NCBI RefSeq assembly: GCF_030161475.1
Contig: NZ_BSUG01000032.1
Span: forward strand, 62,001 to 126,000
DNA: 64,000 nucleotides
Reading direction: 5' to 3'
From: Tetragenococcus halophilus subsp. flandriensis
Lineage (GTDB): Bacteria; Bacillota; Bacilli; Lactobacillales; Enterococcaceae
Of this stretch, positions 41,531 through 49,558 are shown piece by piece; the stretch's first letter is position 1; each line of letters starts with the position of its first letter. The notes beneath the pieces were generated by a model. That model searched no databases. It saw nothing but the letters and a program-made list of their open reading frames with translations, and had not been told where the DNA came from. A program made the position numbers and the translations under genes.

Positions 41531-41809
41531 ATGGCGGGGCAAGATTATAAAAAGATCGGTCAAGAAATTGTCGATAAGATTGGAAAAGATAACATTCAGT
41601 CGATTACTCATTGTGCAACACGTTTACGAGTAGAAGTATATGATAGACAACGTATTGATGACGATGAAATTGAAAAAATAGACGAAGTTAAAGGTGTCTT
41701 TTTTAACGCAGGACAATATCAGGTGATTTTAGGTACTGGAATTGTTGATAAGGTTTATAAAGCCATTGTAGAAGAAGATAATACGATGGAAAAAAAGAAG
41801 CGGAAGTAG
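41531..41809 (+). CDS. PTS EIIB domain, glucose/maltose class (5' part of a frameshifted EIIBC gene)
   Basis: A 92-residue EIIB domain: phosphocysteine Cys28 in ITHCATRLR and GVFFNAGQYQVILGTG. It ends at TAG 41807 soon after a run of seven A. A shift of -1 at A-AAA-AAG (41791-41797) continues in frame into the EIIC reading frame (next residues EAEVDKVKEEHNP), as in ordinary EIIBC proteins. So either translation shifts frame, EIIB is made alone, or the gene is a frameshift mutant. TAGGAGG precedes the ATG. Confidence 0.85.
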   Translation: MAGQDYKKIGQEIVDKIGKDNIQSITHCATRLRVEVYDRQRIDDDEIEKIDEVKGVFFNAGQYQVILGTGIVDKVYKAIVEEDNTMEKKKRK

Positions 41810-42951
41810 ATAAGGTAAAAGAAGAACATAATCCGATTAAAAAAGGTGTTCGTACCTTAGCGGATGTGTTTGTGACAATTATTCCGGGGATCGCCGCTAC
41901 GGGTTTGTTTTTAGGGTTACAAGGTGTTTTATTAAATGAAAATGTTTTAAGCTTTTTTGGTACGACGCAAGATGCTATTCCTGATGCTGTCATGCTTTTG
42001 TTGGATGTTTTAACAGATACAGTATTTTCTTTCTTACCAGCGCTGATTTGTTGGTCGGCGTTTAAGAAATTTGGCGGAACGCCTATTGTCGGTTTTGTGA
42101 TCGGTTTAATGCTGGTTTCGCCTTTGCTACCTAACGCTTATGAGGTGGCGGATGCAAGTAGTAATGTTGAAGCTGTGATGGCTTTTGGTTTTATCCCGAT
42201 CACTGGTTATCAAGGAAGCGTATTGACAGCTCTAGTTATTGGTTATTTGGGCTCGAAATTAGAGATAGCTACAAGAAAGGTAATGCCACAAGCTCTAGAT
42301 ATGATGTTTTCACCATTTGTAGTGATTGCTGTAATGCTAGTTACTGCTTTATTAATCTTAGGGCCTATACTACATCTTGTAGAAAATGGTCTCGTTTATG
42401 TAGTTGAAGCATTTATCCATGTGCCTTTTGGTATTGGTGGTTTAGCCATCGGTTTTATTTATCCATTAGCTGTGATGACTGGTATGCATCACTTATTTAT
42501 TACAATTGAAACGGCACTTCTGGGCTCAACTGGATTTAATCCATTGATTACGATATGTGCAATGTATGGTTTTGCCAATGCGGCAGTTTGTTTTGCGATT
42601 AGTACAAGAGCGAAGAAAAGTCACGTAAAGGTCATCGGTACAAGTGCTGGTGTTACACAATTACTTGGGGTTAGTGAACCTGGTTTATTTGGGATTACCC
42701 TACGTTACGGCACAAGACCTCTAGCTGCTATGCTAGCAGGTTCTGCAATTGGTGGCGCTGTGCTATCTATTTTAGGTATTCAAGCTAACTCCTATGGTCT
42801 AGCAGTTATCTTGTCTCCTTTGATGTATATTTATGATCCCTATCAACTAATTACTTATATTGCCGTAGGTGTTTTGACCTTTATTTTTACCTTTATCATC
42901 ACTTATCTTTTTGCCGTTCCTAAAGAGTTATTGGTTCCAGATACAGAATAA
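41797..42951 (+). CDS. PTS EIIC domain, glucose/maltose class (3' part of a frameshifted EIIBC gene)
   Basis: The open frame runs from 41797; the first ATG is at 41866 (361 residues), without a good ribosome site. The product is the EIIC domain: GVRTLADVFVTIIPGIAATGLFLG start, MTGMHHLFITIETALLG near residue 200 and GVTQLLGVSEPGLFGITLRYG near 265. Together with 41531-41809 it makes an EIIBC lacking EIIA, as for trehalose- or maltose-type permeases that borrow EIIA-Glc. Adjacent GH13 genes suggest an alpha-glucoside substrate. The coding sequence is otherwise intact, which argues against long decay. Confidence 0.82.
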   Translation, partial: EAEVDKVKEEHNPIKKGVRTLADVFVTIIPGIAATGLFLGLQGVLLNENVLSFFGTTQDAIPDAVMLLLDVLTDTVFSFLPALICWSAFKKFGGTPIVGFVIGLMLVSPLLPNAYEVADASSNVEAVMAFGFIPITGYQGSVLTALVIGYLGSKLEIATRKVMPQALDMMFSPFVVIAVMLVTALLILGPILHLVENGLVYVVEAFIHVPFGIGGLAIGFIYPLAVMTGMHHLFITIETALLGSTGFNPLITICAMYGFANAAVCFAISTRAKKSHVKVIGTSAGVTQLLGVSEPGLFGITLRYGTRPLAAMLAGSAIGGAVLSILGIQANSYGLAVILSPLMYIYDPYQLITYIAVGVLTFIFTFIITYLFAVPKELLVPDTE

Positions 42952-42954
42952 AAA

Positions 42955-43000
42955 AATAAGCTTTACCACTTTATTTAGTCGGTAAAGCCTATTTTTTTTA
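42955..43000. terminator. Bidirectional terminator
   Basis: GCTTTACC (42960-42967) with GGTAAAGC (42981-42988), A/T runs on both sides, between the convergent EIIC and DUF368 genes. Confidence 0.75.
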
Positions 43001-43004
43001 CGTG

Positions 43005-43889
43005 TTAACTACTTTTATTTCCTAAAAGATAAGTGAGTCCGAAGCCAACAATAGCAAACAGTATAGACATTAGTACTGTAGAAATACTAAAGGATGAAGC
43101 CGTCAAAGTTAAACTAGAAAAAATAGCAATAGGAGAAGCAAGGACAAGACCGAAAATACCAGCATAAGTGTAACTTGGAAAATGTCTAAACATTTGATCG
43201 ATCAATTTGCTAATGACGGCTATTCCGAATAACATCCCTACACCAAAAAAAGCGCAATAGATACCAAAAGTCAAAATTTGATTGACATCAACAGCTCGCA
43301 AAGCATCGATGAAACCGTTGATCATGGCAAGGAAGGCTTGATACCAACCCAAAATCAACATGACCAGCGAACCACTGATACCTGGAATCACCATCGAAGC
43401 TGAAGCGATAATTCCGATAAAAAACAAACCAAATAATGTAGGTAGTTCAAGTGATAATTCATGTGCTGAAGTTCCAGATACTTCAGCAACGCCCATCCAC
43501 GCGACTAGGGCAAACATTGCTAAAAAAATAATCCCATGTAAGTAGTTGATTTTTCTCTTTTGTAGATACAGCGAGGAACGAAACTCTTTCCACAAAATCG
43601 GAAAGCCACCTAAAATTAAACCGGTAAAAGTTGCAGCAGTGACTAAAGGATAGAAATCAAAAAGATAAGTGATCATTCTTGAAAAAAGCGCAACACCGAG
43701 TAATAACCCTATAATAAGAGGAATGAAAAAACGAAGACTTTTTTTCATCTCAGACTTTAACGTTGCGATAGAACGAATAATATCATCGTAGATCCCTAAT
43801 GAAACAGCAATTGTTCCGCCAGAAAGGCCGGGGACGATGTTTGCTACTCCCATAAAGATTCCTTTTATGATTAACCAAATATTTTTCAT
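43005..43889 (-). CDS. DUF368 membrane protein, probable undecaprenyl-phosphate translocase (PopT-like)
   Basis: The 294-residue polytopic protein has repeated halves: IKGIFMGVANIVPGLSGGTIAVSLGIYDDII at the start and IGIIASASMVIPGISGSLVMLILG near 155-180, the paired PG-SG motifs typical of DUF368. Members were shown to return undecaprenyl phosphate across the membrane for wall synthesis. Monocistronic. Family assignment is firm, function by family. Confidence 0.85.
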   Translation of the reverse strand: MKNIWLIIKGIFMGVANIVPGLSGGTIAVSLGIYDDIIRSIATLKSEMKKSLRFFIPLIIGLLLGVALFSRMITYLFDFYPLVTAATFTGLILGGFPILWKEFRSSLYLQKRKINYLHGIIFLAMFALVAWMGVAEVSGTSAHELSLELPTLFGLFFIGIIASASMVIPGISGSLVMLILGWYQAFLAMINGFIDALRAVDVNQILTFGIYCAFFGVGMLFGIAVISKLIDQMFRHFPSYTYAGIFGLVLASPIAIFSSLTLTASSFSISTVLMSILFAIVGFGLTYLLGNKSS

Positions 43890-44095
43890 CCAAATAATCT
43901 CCTAATTATATAATTTTTATTTATTTTAGCATAATTTTGTATTTATCGGGATGCTTGTTATTCCATTTTTTGAAGTAAGCGTAACCACTTAAAGAATTTC
44001 TATAAAATGCTAGTTTTTTATCGTTTTATTCATTAAAATAAAAGAAAAGGCATACATGAAATTATTTAGATGATTCTGTGTAAAAGAGGTTGTTT

Positions 44096-44971
44096 ATGAG
44101 CATATATTTAGAAATTCCACAATTAGATCAGCATTTTCCTTATCGCTTATTGTTAAATGATGGCATGACTATTGTATTTCCTCATTGGCACAAAGAAATA
44201 GAGATTATTTATGCCAAAACAGGTAGAGTGAATATTGGATTTGATGGCGAAGTGATCACCTTAGAAGAGGGAGAAATTATTTATTTTGCCAGTGGTCAAC
44301 CTCATTATTTTCTAGCTTCCCCCGAAAGTGTGCGTTATGTCTATCAATTTGATTTGAAATTATTCGACGAGTCTGTTTTGCGAAAGAATGAGAAGGAATC
44401 ATTGTTTTCTTTATTTGAAGAAGGGCAACGTCATAGTCGCTATTGGCCTGAAGAATTTGCGGAAACGATGCAAGGACTATTACTAGAATTATTTGAATTA
44501 GAAAACACTGGGACACCGGGGAAAAACTACTTAATTTTGGCGCTATTATATCGTTTAATTGGAGAGTGCTACCGTTTTTTACCAAAACAAAAAATTGTAA
44601 AAAATAAAAAAGTACCCAATGCTATCCAGCAAAAAGAAACACTACAACGTTTAAATAAAGTATTTGATTATATCGAGAGTTACTATCAAGAAGTCATTAC
44701 TATCGATGATGTGGCCCGTTATGTTGGATTTAGTCCCTATTATTTCACGCGCTTTTTTAAAGCCAATACGGGACAAACCTTTATGCAATTTTTGACAGAA
44801 TATCGGGTGAATCAAGCGCAGTTTATTTTGGGAAATGAAAAATTACCTATGGCGGAAGTTGCGGAAAAAGCTGGTTTTGCTAGCGTTAAGACTTTTCATC
44901 ATGTTTTTAAAGGGGCTGTGGGCCATTCGCCATTGCAATATCAAAAAATGATGAGACATTTATCTTCCTGA
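44096..44971 (+). CDS. AraC-family regulator with cupin sensor
   Basis: A 291-residue protein: N-terminal cupin sugar-binding domain (about 10-100, FPHWHKEIEIIYAKTGR and ITLEEGEIIYFASGQPHYF), then a C-terminal double HTH (about 190-291: TIDDVARYVGFSPYYFTRFFK and MAEVAEKAGFASVKTFHHVF). ATG 44096 follows AAGAGG by 6 nt; TTG 44090 touches it. It precedes the four-gene oxidoreductase cluster in the same direction and probably activates it. Confidence 0.87.
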   Translation: MSIYLEIPQLDQHFPYRLLLNDGMTIVFPHWHKEIEIIYAKTGRVNIGFDGEVITLEEGEIIYFASGQPHYFLASPESVRYVYQFDLKLFDESVLRKNEKESLFSLFEEGQRHSRYWPEEFAETMQGLLLELFELENTGTPGKNYLILALLYRLIGECYRFLPKQKIVKNKKVPNAIQQKETLQRLNKVFDYIESYYQEVITIDDVARYVGFSPYYFTRFFKANTGQTFMQFLTEYRVNQAQFILGNEKLPMAEVAEKAGFASVKTFHHVFKGAVGHSPLQYQKMMRHLSS

Positions 44972-44985
44972 TAAACTTCCTTTTT

Positions 44986-45015
44986 AGCCTGAGCCGACTG
45001 CTCCAGGCTTTTTTA
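44986..45015 (+). terminator. Terminator of the AraC gene
   Basis: AGCCTG-AGC (44986-44994) with GCT-CCAGGCT (45000-45009), then TTTTTT. Confidence 0.75.
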
Positions 45016-45136
45016 ATATCCCAAAGAATAAAAAAGCAATATCCAGGAATTTTTCCTTAAAAAAGCAGGAAGAATCAAGAATAGCTCTTCGTTATAATAA
45101 ATATATGAAATATAAAACGATTTCAGGAGGGAAGCT

Positions 45137-46210
45137 ATGTCAGTAAAAGTTGGTATTATTGGTTGCGGTGGAATTGCCGAAGGGAAACATTTACCGGCCT
45201 TATCGCAAATTGAAGAGGTAGAACTTGTTGCCTTTTGTGATATTGAAGTAAAAAAAGCAGAAAAGGCTAAAAAAGAATATGGAGATACAAATTCTAAAGT
45301 CTTTGAGGATTATAAAAAAATGCTTGCTTCAGTTGATTTGGATGTTGTCCATGTACTAACGCCTAATAACGCGCACGCAGAGATTTCGATTGCAGCAATG
45401 CAAGCTGGAAATCAAGTCATGTGTGAAAAACCCATGGCAAAAACAGCAGAAGAAGCACGAAAAATGATCGAAGCTTCAAAGAAAACTGGTAAAAAGTTAA
45501 CGATCGGCTATCAGAATCGTTTTAGAAAAGATGCGCAGTATTTGCATGAAGTTTGCCAAGAAGGCGAATTAGGTGAAATTTATACAGCAAAGGCCCATGC
45601 GATTAGACGACGCGCAGTTCCTACATGGGGTGTATTTTTGGACGAAGAAGCACAAGGCGGAGGACCTTTGATCGATATCGGCACCCATGCCTTAGATTTG
45701 ACTTTATGGATGATGGATAACTATAAAGCAAAATATGTAGTAGGAAACACTTATCATAAATTATCCGAGACAAAAAATGCCGCCAATGCTTGGGGGCCTT
45801 GGAATCCAGATGAATTTAATGTAGAAGATTCCGCTTTTGGCTTTGTTGTTATGGAAAATGGCGCGACAATTTTTCTAGAAGCTAGCTGGGCCTTAAATAG
45901 TCTAGAGGTTAAAGAAGCAAAAACAACCTTAATGGGAACCAAAGCTGGTGCAGATATGAATGATGGACTAACCATCAATGGTGAAGACCATGGCTTACTT
46001 TATGATAAAAAAATTCAATTAGAAACTGGTGGTGTTGACTTTTACGACGAAGAAGGAGAGGATCCTGCTTTATTGGAAGCCCAAGCCTGGATCGATGCAG
46101 TCATCAATGATACAGAGGTAGTTGTTAAACCAGAAGAAGCTTTAACTGTAACAGAGATACTAGAAGCAATTTATAAATCGTCTAAGACAGGGGAACCTGT
46201 TTATTTGTAA
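45137..46210 (+). CDS. Gfo/Idh/MocA family oxidoreductase (copy 1)
   Basis: The 357-residue NAD(P)-dependent sugar or inositol dehydrogenase has the Rossmann start [18 protein letters not shown], the EKPMAKT motif with catalytic Lys near residue 98, and [15 protein letters not shown] near 175-190. It oxidises a sugar hydroxyl, often at C3. It opens a four-gene operon with ThuA-like, TIM-barrel and a second Gfo/Idh/MocA protein, the enzyme set of 3-keto-sugar glycoside processing. The exact substrate is not visible. CAGGAGG precedes ATG. Confidence 0.87.
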   Translation: MSVKVGIIGCGGIAEGKHLPALSQIEEVELVAFCDIEVKKAEKAKKEYGDTNSKVFEDYKKMLASVDLDVVHVLTPNNAHAEISIAAMQAGNQVMCEKPMAKTAEEARKMIEASKKTGKKLTIGYQNRFRKDAQYLHEVCQEGELGEIYTAKAHAIRRRAVPTWGVFLDEEAQGGGPLIDIGTHALDLTLWMMDNYKAKYVVGNTYHKLSETKNAANAWGPWNPDEFNVEDSAFGFVVMENGATIFLEASWALNSLEVKEAKTTLMGTKAGADMNDGLTINGEDHGLLYDKKIQLETGGVDFYDEEGEDPALLEAQAWIDAVINDTEVVVKPEEALTVTEILEAIYKSSKTGEPVYL

Positions 46211-46224
46211 AAGAGGTGAAAACA

Positions 46225-46935
46225 TTGATCAGAGTAACGATTTGGAATGAATTTCGTCACGAAAAAACCGATGAAGACGTTCAGAAAATGTACCCTACAG
46301 GAATTCATGAACAGTTAGCCACCATTGTTGGTCAAAATTATTCCGTAAAAACAGCTACATTAGATGAACCAGAGCATGGTTTGACAGAAAAGGTATTAGC
46401 GGAAACGGATGTTTTGTTATGGTGGGGACATATTGCTCATGACGAGGTCGATGATACGATTGTAGAACGTGTACATGATCGCGTCCTACAGGGGATGGGA
46501 TTAATTGTTTTGCATTCAGGACACTTCTCAAAAATATTTAAAAAACTGATGGGTACTTCGTGTGATTTAAAATGGCGAGAAGATGGTCAGTCTGCACGAC
46601 TTTGGAATGTGAATCCTAGCCATCCGATTGTTGCGGGTGTGGGTGAATTTATCGATCTCAAGCAAGAAGAGATGTATGGAGAGCACTTCGATATTCCAGC
46701 ACCTGATGAACTTATTTTTATTAGTGGTTATCCAGGAAGTGAAGTTTTTCGGAGTGGTTGTGTTTTTCGTCGCGGTAACGGTAAAATTTTTTATTTTCAG
46801 CCGGGGCATGAAACTTACGACAGTTATTACAATGAAAAAGTACAAAAAGTGATAAACAATGCTGTAGAATTTTGTGCTCCTACTGAAAACAGTCGTCCTT
46901 ATTACGGTCATTACAAAGGAGAAGATAGAAAATGA
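46225..46935 (+). CDS. ThuA-like trehalose-utilisation family protein
   Basis: A 236-residue protein of the ThuA clan (class I glutamine amidotransferase-like fold). From TTG 46225 it begins [14 protein letters not shown], the usual ThuA start, with AAGAGGTGAA properly spaced; GTG 46216 lies inside that site. Conserved segments are [26 protein letters not shown] and [13 protein letters not shown]. ThuA acts with the ThuB oxidoreductase on 3-keto-disaccharides in rhizobia; the precise reaction here is unknown. It overlaps the next gene by 4 bp. Confidence 0.82.
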   Translation: MIRVTIWNEFRHEKTDEDVQKMYPTGIHEQLATIVGQNYSVKTATLDEPEHGLTEKVLAETDVLLWWGHIAHDEVDDTIVERVHDRVLQGMGLIVLHSGHFSKIFKKLMGTSCDLKWREDGQSARLWNVNPSHPIVAGVGEFIDLKQEEMYGEHFDIPAPDELIFISGYPGSEVFRSGCVFRRGNGKIFYFQPGHETYDSYYNEKVQKVINNAVEFCAPTENSRPYYGHYKGEDRK

Positions 46936-47900
46936 AATTAGGCGTATTTACACCATTATTCAATAATTTAACATTTGATGAAATGATAGAAGAAGCTGCA
47001 AATAAAGGTTTGGAAGCAGTTGAAATCGGTACTGGAGGATCTCCTGGTGATGCTCATTTAGATATTGATAAATTATTAGAAAGCAGCGATGCACGTAAAG
47101 AATACTTGCATAAATTACAAGATAAAGGCTTAGAAATTTCGGCTTTAAGTGCGCATCATAACCCAATTTCAGCTAAAAAAGCGGTTGCGCAAGAAGGCGA
47201 TGAATTATTACGTAAAACAATTAAATTGGCTAATTTAATGAATGTTCCGGTTGTTAACGGTTTTTCTGGTGTATCCGGAGGGAATCCGACCGATACAGCT
47301 AATAATTGGCCTGTTATTCCTTGGCCAAGTGCTTATTCAGATATTTATAAGTATCAATGGGAAGAAAAATTGATCCCTTACTGGAAAAAAATCAATGAAG
47401 AAGCTGAAGCGGCAGGAATAAAAATCGGTATTGAGCTGCATGGTGGTTTCTTATTACACACACCTTATACCATGTTGCGTTTACGTGAAGAAACAGGTAA
47501 AGCCATTGGATGTAATCTAGATCCAAGTCATATGTGGTGGCAAGGAATCGATCCAGTTGCAGCTGTGAAAATTTTAGGCAAAGAACAAGCGATCCATCAT
47601 TTTCATGCTAAAGATACTTTCTTAGATCAAGACAATATCAATATGCATGGTCTAACGGATATGCAACCCTATAATAAGGTGGAGTCGCGTGCGTGGACTT
47701 TTCGAACAGTTGGTTTTGGGCATGACATGAAAGTCTGGTCAGATATAATTTCTGCATTACGTATTTATGGTTATGATCATGTTTTAAGTATTGAACATGA
47801 AGACCCTATTATGTCGATTGACGAAGGATTGACTAAAGCGATCAAGAACTTAAAAGGTGTAATGATTAAAGAAGAACCATCTGAGATGTGGTGGGCATAA
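46932..47900 (+). CDS. Sugar phosphate isomerase/epimerase family TIM-barrel protein
   Basis: A 322-residue AP-endonuclease-2-type TIM barrel with likely metal ligands in [29 protein letters not shown] and LSIEHEDP. Family members include inosose dehydratases, 3-keto-glycoside lyases and ketose epimerases. Between two dehydrogenases it could catalyse beta-elimination or epimerisation of a keto-sugar intermediate. AAAGGAG precedes ATG. Confidence 0.82.
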   Translation: MKLGVFTPLFNNLTFDEMIEEAANKGLEAVEIGTGGSPGDAHLDIDKLLESSDARKEYLHKLQDKGLEISALSAHHNPISAKKAVAQEGDELLRKTIKLANLMNVPVVNGFSGVSGGNPTDTANNWPVIPWPSAYSDIYKYQWEEKLIPYWKKINEEAEAAGIKIGIELHGGFLLHTPYTMLRLREETGKAIGCNLDPSHMWWQGIDPVAAVKILGKEQAIHHFHAKDTFLDQDNINMHGLTDMQPYNKVESRAWTFRTVGFGHDMKVWSDIISALRIYGYDHVLSIEHEDPIMSIDEGLTKAIKNLKGVMIKEEPSEMWWA

Positions 47901-47912
47901 GGAGACGTGTAA

Positions 47913-48944
47913 ATGGCAGCAGTAAATTTTGCAATTATAGGCTACGGTGGCATGGGTAGTTATCACGAAAAGAATTTAATGTCTTCAGAAAAAGAAAAGA
48001 TCAACTTAGTAGGTGTTTACGATATTTTAGAAGAAAGACAAGAAGCAGCTCGTACAAAAGGTCTATCTACCTACGAAAGCTTTGATGAAGTTTTAGCTGA
48101 TGAAAGAATAGAAGCGGTGCTCATTGCTGTTCCTAACGATCTACACAAAAGCATGAGTATCGCTGCATTAAAAGCAGGAAAACATGTCGTTTGTGAAAAA
48201 CCGGCAACTTTAAACACTGAAGAATTTGATGAGATCCTTGCTGTTGCAGCAGACACTGGTAATCGTTTTATCGTTCACCAAAACCGTCGATGGGATCCGG
48301 ACTTCTTAATTGTACGGGACCTGTATCAAAATCAGCCGATTGGTTCAGTATTTCAAATCGAATCACGCGTGAATGGTGCTAACGGCATTCCAGGAGATTG
48401 GCGTCATCTGAAAAAACATGGCGGTGGCATGCTTTTGGATTGGGGGATTCATCTATTGGATCAAATGCTTTGGCTAGTTGATTCACCGATCAAAGATGTT
48501 CAGGTAGATTTTAGTTATATTTTAGGAGATGAAGTCGACGACGGTTTTACCAGCTTTATTACTTTCGAAAATGGCATAAAAGCAATTGTTGAAGTCGGAA
48601 CGACAAATTATGTGAAGTTGCCACGTTGGTATGTTAAAGCAACAGAAGGTACCGCTCGAATCGATGATTGGGATCTTTCCGGAGAAATGGTTCGCGCCGT
48701 GCAAACTTCGAATGAAACAATGCCACAACCAATTCAAGCAGGAGTCGGTTTAACAAAAACTATGGCGCCGCCTTCTGAAGACGCAACAGAAACATTAAGT
48801 TTACCTAAAGCGTTTGCTGAATATGATAGCTTTTATAGTAACGCTTATCATGTCATCCGTGATGACGCAACACCGATTGTCAAAAATGCGGAAGTGCGTA
48901 ATATATTACAGTTGATCGAGCAAATGTTTGCACAAGAAGGGTAA
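47913..48944 (+). CDS. Gfo/Idh/MocA family oxidoreductase (copy 2)
   Basis: A 343-residue dehydrogenase: NFAIIGYGGMGSYHEKN Rossmann motif, VVCEKPATLN with catalytic Lys near residue 95, and GGGMLLDWGIHLLDQMLW near 170-187. It is divergent from copy 1, so the two likely act on different positions or steps, for example oxidation of the glycoside and re-reduction of the keto-sugar. GGAGACG precedes ATG. It ends the operon; a terminator follows. Confidence 0.87.
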   Translation: MAAVNFAIIGYGGMGSYHEKNLMSSEKEKINLVGVYDILEERQEAARTKGLSTYESFDEVLADERIEAVLIAVPNDLHKSMSIAALKAGKHVVCEKPATLNTEEFDEILAVAADTGNRFIVHQNRRWDPDFLIVRDLYQNQPIGSVFQIESRVNGANGIPGDWRHLKKHGGGMLLDWGIHLLDQMLWLVDSPIKDVQVDFSYILGDEVDDGFTSFITFENGIKAIVEVGTTNYVKLPRWYVKATEGTARIDDWDLSGEMVRAVQTSNETMPQPIQAGVGLTKTMAPPSEDATETLSLPKAFAEYDSFYSNAYHVIRDDATPIVKNAEVRNILQLIEQMFAQEG

Positions 48945-48948
48945 AATA

Positions 48949-48993
48949 AATAACAGAAAGTCAGAACGAGTAAGCTGGCTTTCTGTTATTTTA
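48949..48993 (+). terminator. Terminator of the oxidoreductase operon
   Basis: A 12-bp perfect stem, AATAACAGAAAG (48949-48960) with CTTTCTGTTATT (48979-48990), with a short T tail. Confidence 0.8.
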
Positions 48994-49055
48994 GTATGGA
49001 TTGACCTGTATAGGTTTTAAAAATAGCACTGAAATTATAGAAAGGAGAAGCGTAG

Positions 49056-49166
49056 TTGTCTGTCGCTGAAGCGATAGAGCTAAAGATCAGTTTCGGTTTG
49101 TTAACCGCAACAGTGTTCATTAGCATTCTATCCATAGTGAAAAATAACAATAAAAATAACCGTTAA
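49056..49166 (+). CDS. Holin-like type I toxin peptide
   Basis: A 36-residue peptide from TTG 49056 with AAAGGAGAAG (49041-49050) in front. It begins MSVAEAIELKISFGLL and continues as one hydrophobic helix (about 10-28) with a charged, Asn/Lys-rich tail. This is the layout of the putative holin-like toxin family (Hol_Tox), related to TxpA- and Fst-like type I toxins. Such peptides damage the membrane and are silenced by an antisense RNA; a candidate antisense unit lies downstream. Too short for standard gene calls. Confidence 0.75.
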   Translation: MSVAEAIELKISFGLLTATVFISILSIVKNNNKNNR

Positions 49167-49203
49167 CTTTATAATAATTATTAGCGAAGAAACGGTTATT
49201 TTT
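49152..49203. terminator. Bidirectional terminator shared by toxin mRNA and antisense RNA
   Basis: A 13-bp perfect inverted repeat, AAAAATAACCGTT (49152-49164) and AACGGTTATTTTT (49191-49203). It covers the toxin stop codon. A shared bidirectional terminator is the usual design of par/fst-type loci. Confidence 0.65.
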
Positions 49204-49268
49204 AACCAAACTTTGCCACCGGCTTAAACGGTGCTGTTAGAGGGCGTAATTACTACATCCTCTTTTCA
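49191..49268 (-). ncRNA. Candidate antisense antitoxin RNA
   Basis: Minus-strand transcript predicted from a -10 TATAGT at 49269-49274. It contains a CACCG/CGGTG hairpin (49216-49233) and a GAGG/CCTC hairpin (49240-49262) and ends in the shared terminator. The -35 is weak. A perfect 18-bp palindrome overlaps it at 49294-49311. The call rests on layout, not on homology. Confidence 0.4.
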
Positions 49269-49293
49269 ACTATAGTGTAACAAAAGATCTCAA

Positions 49294-49311
49294 GAAACTC
49301 AATTGAGTTTC
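49294..49311. promoter_or_regulatory. Perfect 18-bp palindrome
   Basis: GAAACTCAATTGAGTTTC, lying over the putative antisense -35 region and 70 bp ahead of the beta-glucoside PTS promoter. Possible operator, unassigned. Confidence 0.4.
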
Positions 49312-49378
49312 TAGTGTATAACCTTTTTTAGCATTAACTGTATCGACAAATTTTTTGAATGAATTCTAAAAATAATAC

Positions 49379-49407
49379 TTGCAATAGAAAGCGGTTCATG
49401 ATAATTT
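49379..49407 (+). promoter_or_regulatory. Promoter with overlapping cre-like site, beta-glucoside PTS
   Basis: -35 TTGCAA (49379-49384), 17-bp spacer, -10 TAATTT (49402-49407). The spacer holds AGAAAGCGGTTCAT, a partial cre. Transcription would start about 15 bases before the RAT. Confidence 0.45.
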
Positions 49408-49425
49408 AATTAATAGACATTTATA

Positions 49426-49530
49426 GGACTGTTACTGGCAAAGACCAGGCATAACCTAAATAAATTAACATAAGACAAAAACGTTTACGTTATTTTTGTG
49501 TTGTGTGTTTATTTAGGTTTTTTATTTTGT
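49426..49530 (+). promoter_or_regulatory. RAT antiterminator element and overlapping terminator (LicT/BglG type)
   Basis: GGACTGTTACTG and CAGGCATAACC (49426-49457) match the ribonucleic antiterminator consensus of the BglG/LicT family, including the paired TGTTACTG and CAGGCA-AACC sides. The last bases belong to a terminator: AACCTAAATAAA (49453-49464) pairs with TTTATTTAGGTT (49508-49519) and TTTTATTTT follows. Binding of a CAT-domain protein to the RAT would block the terminator and let the PTS gene be read. Confidence 0.9.
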
Positions 49531-49558
49531 CAAAAAACGAGGGGGAGAAGGTTCAATT

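Noticed and set aside
41866-42951. EIIC as an independent gene starting at ATG 41866
   Set aside because: No Shine-Dalgarno before it, and this start removes conserved residues (from GVRTLAD onward) that belong to the first membrane segment; the frame clearly extends back to 41797.
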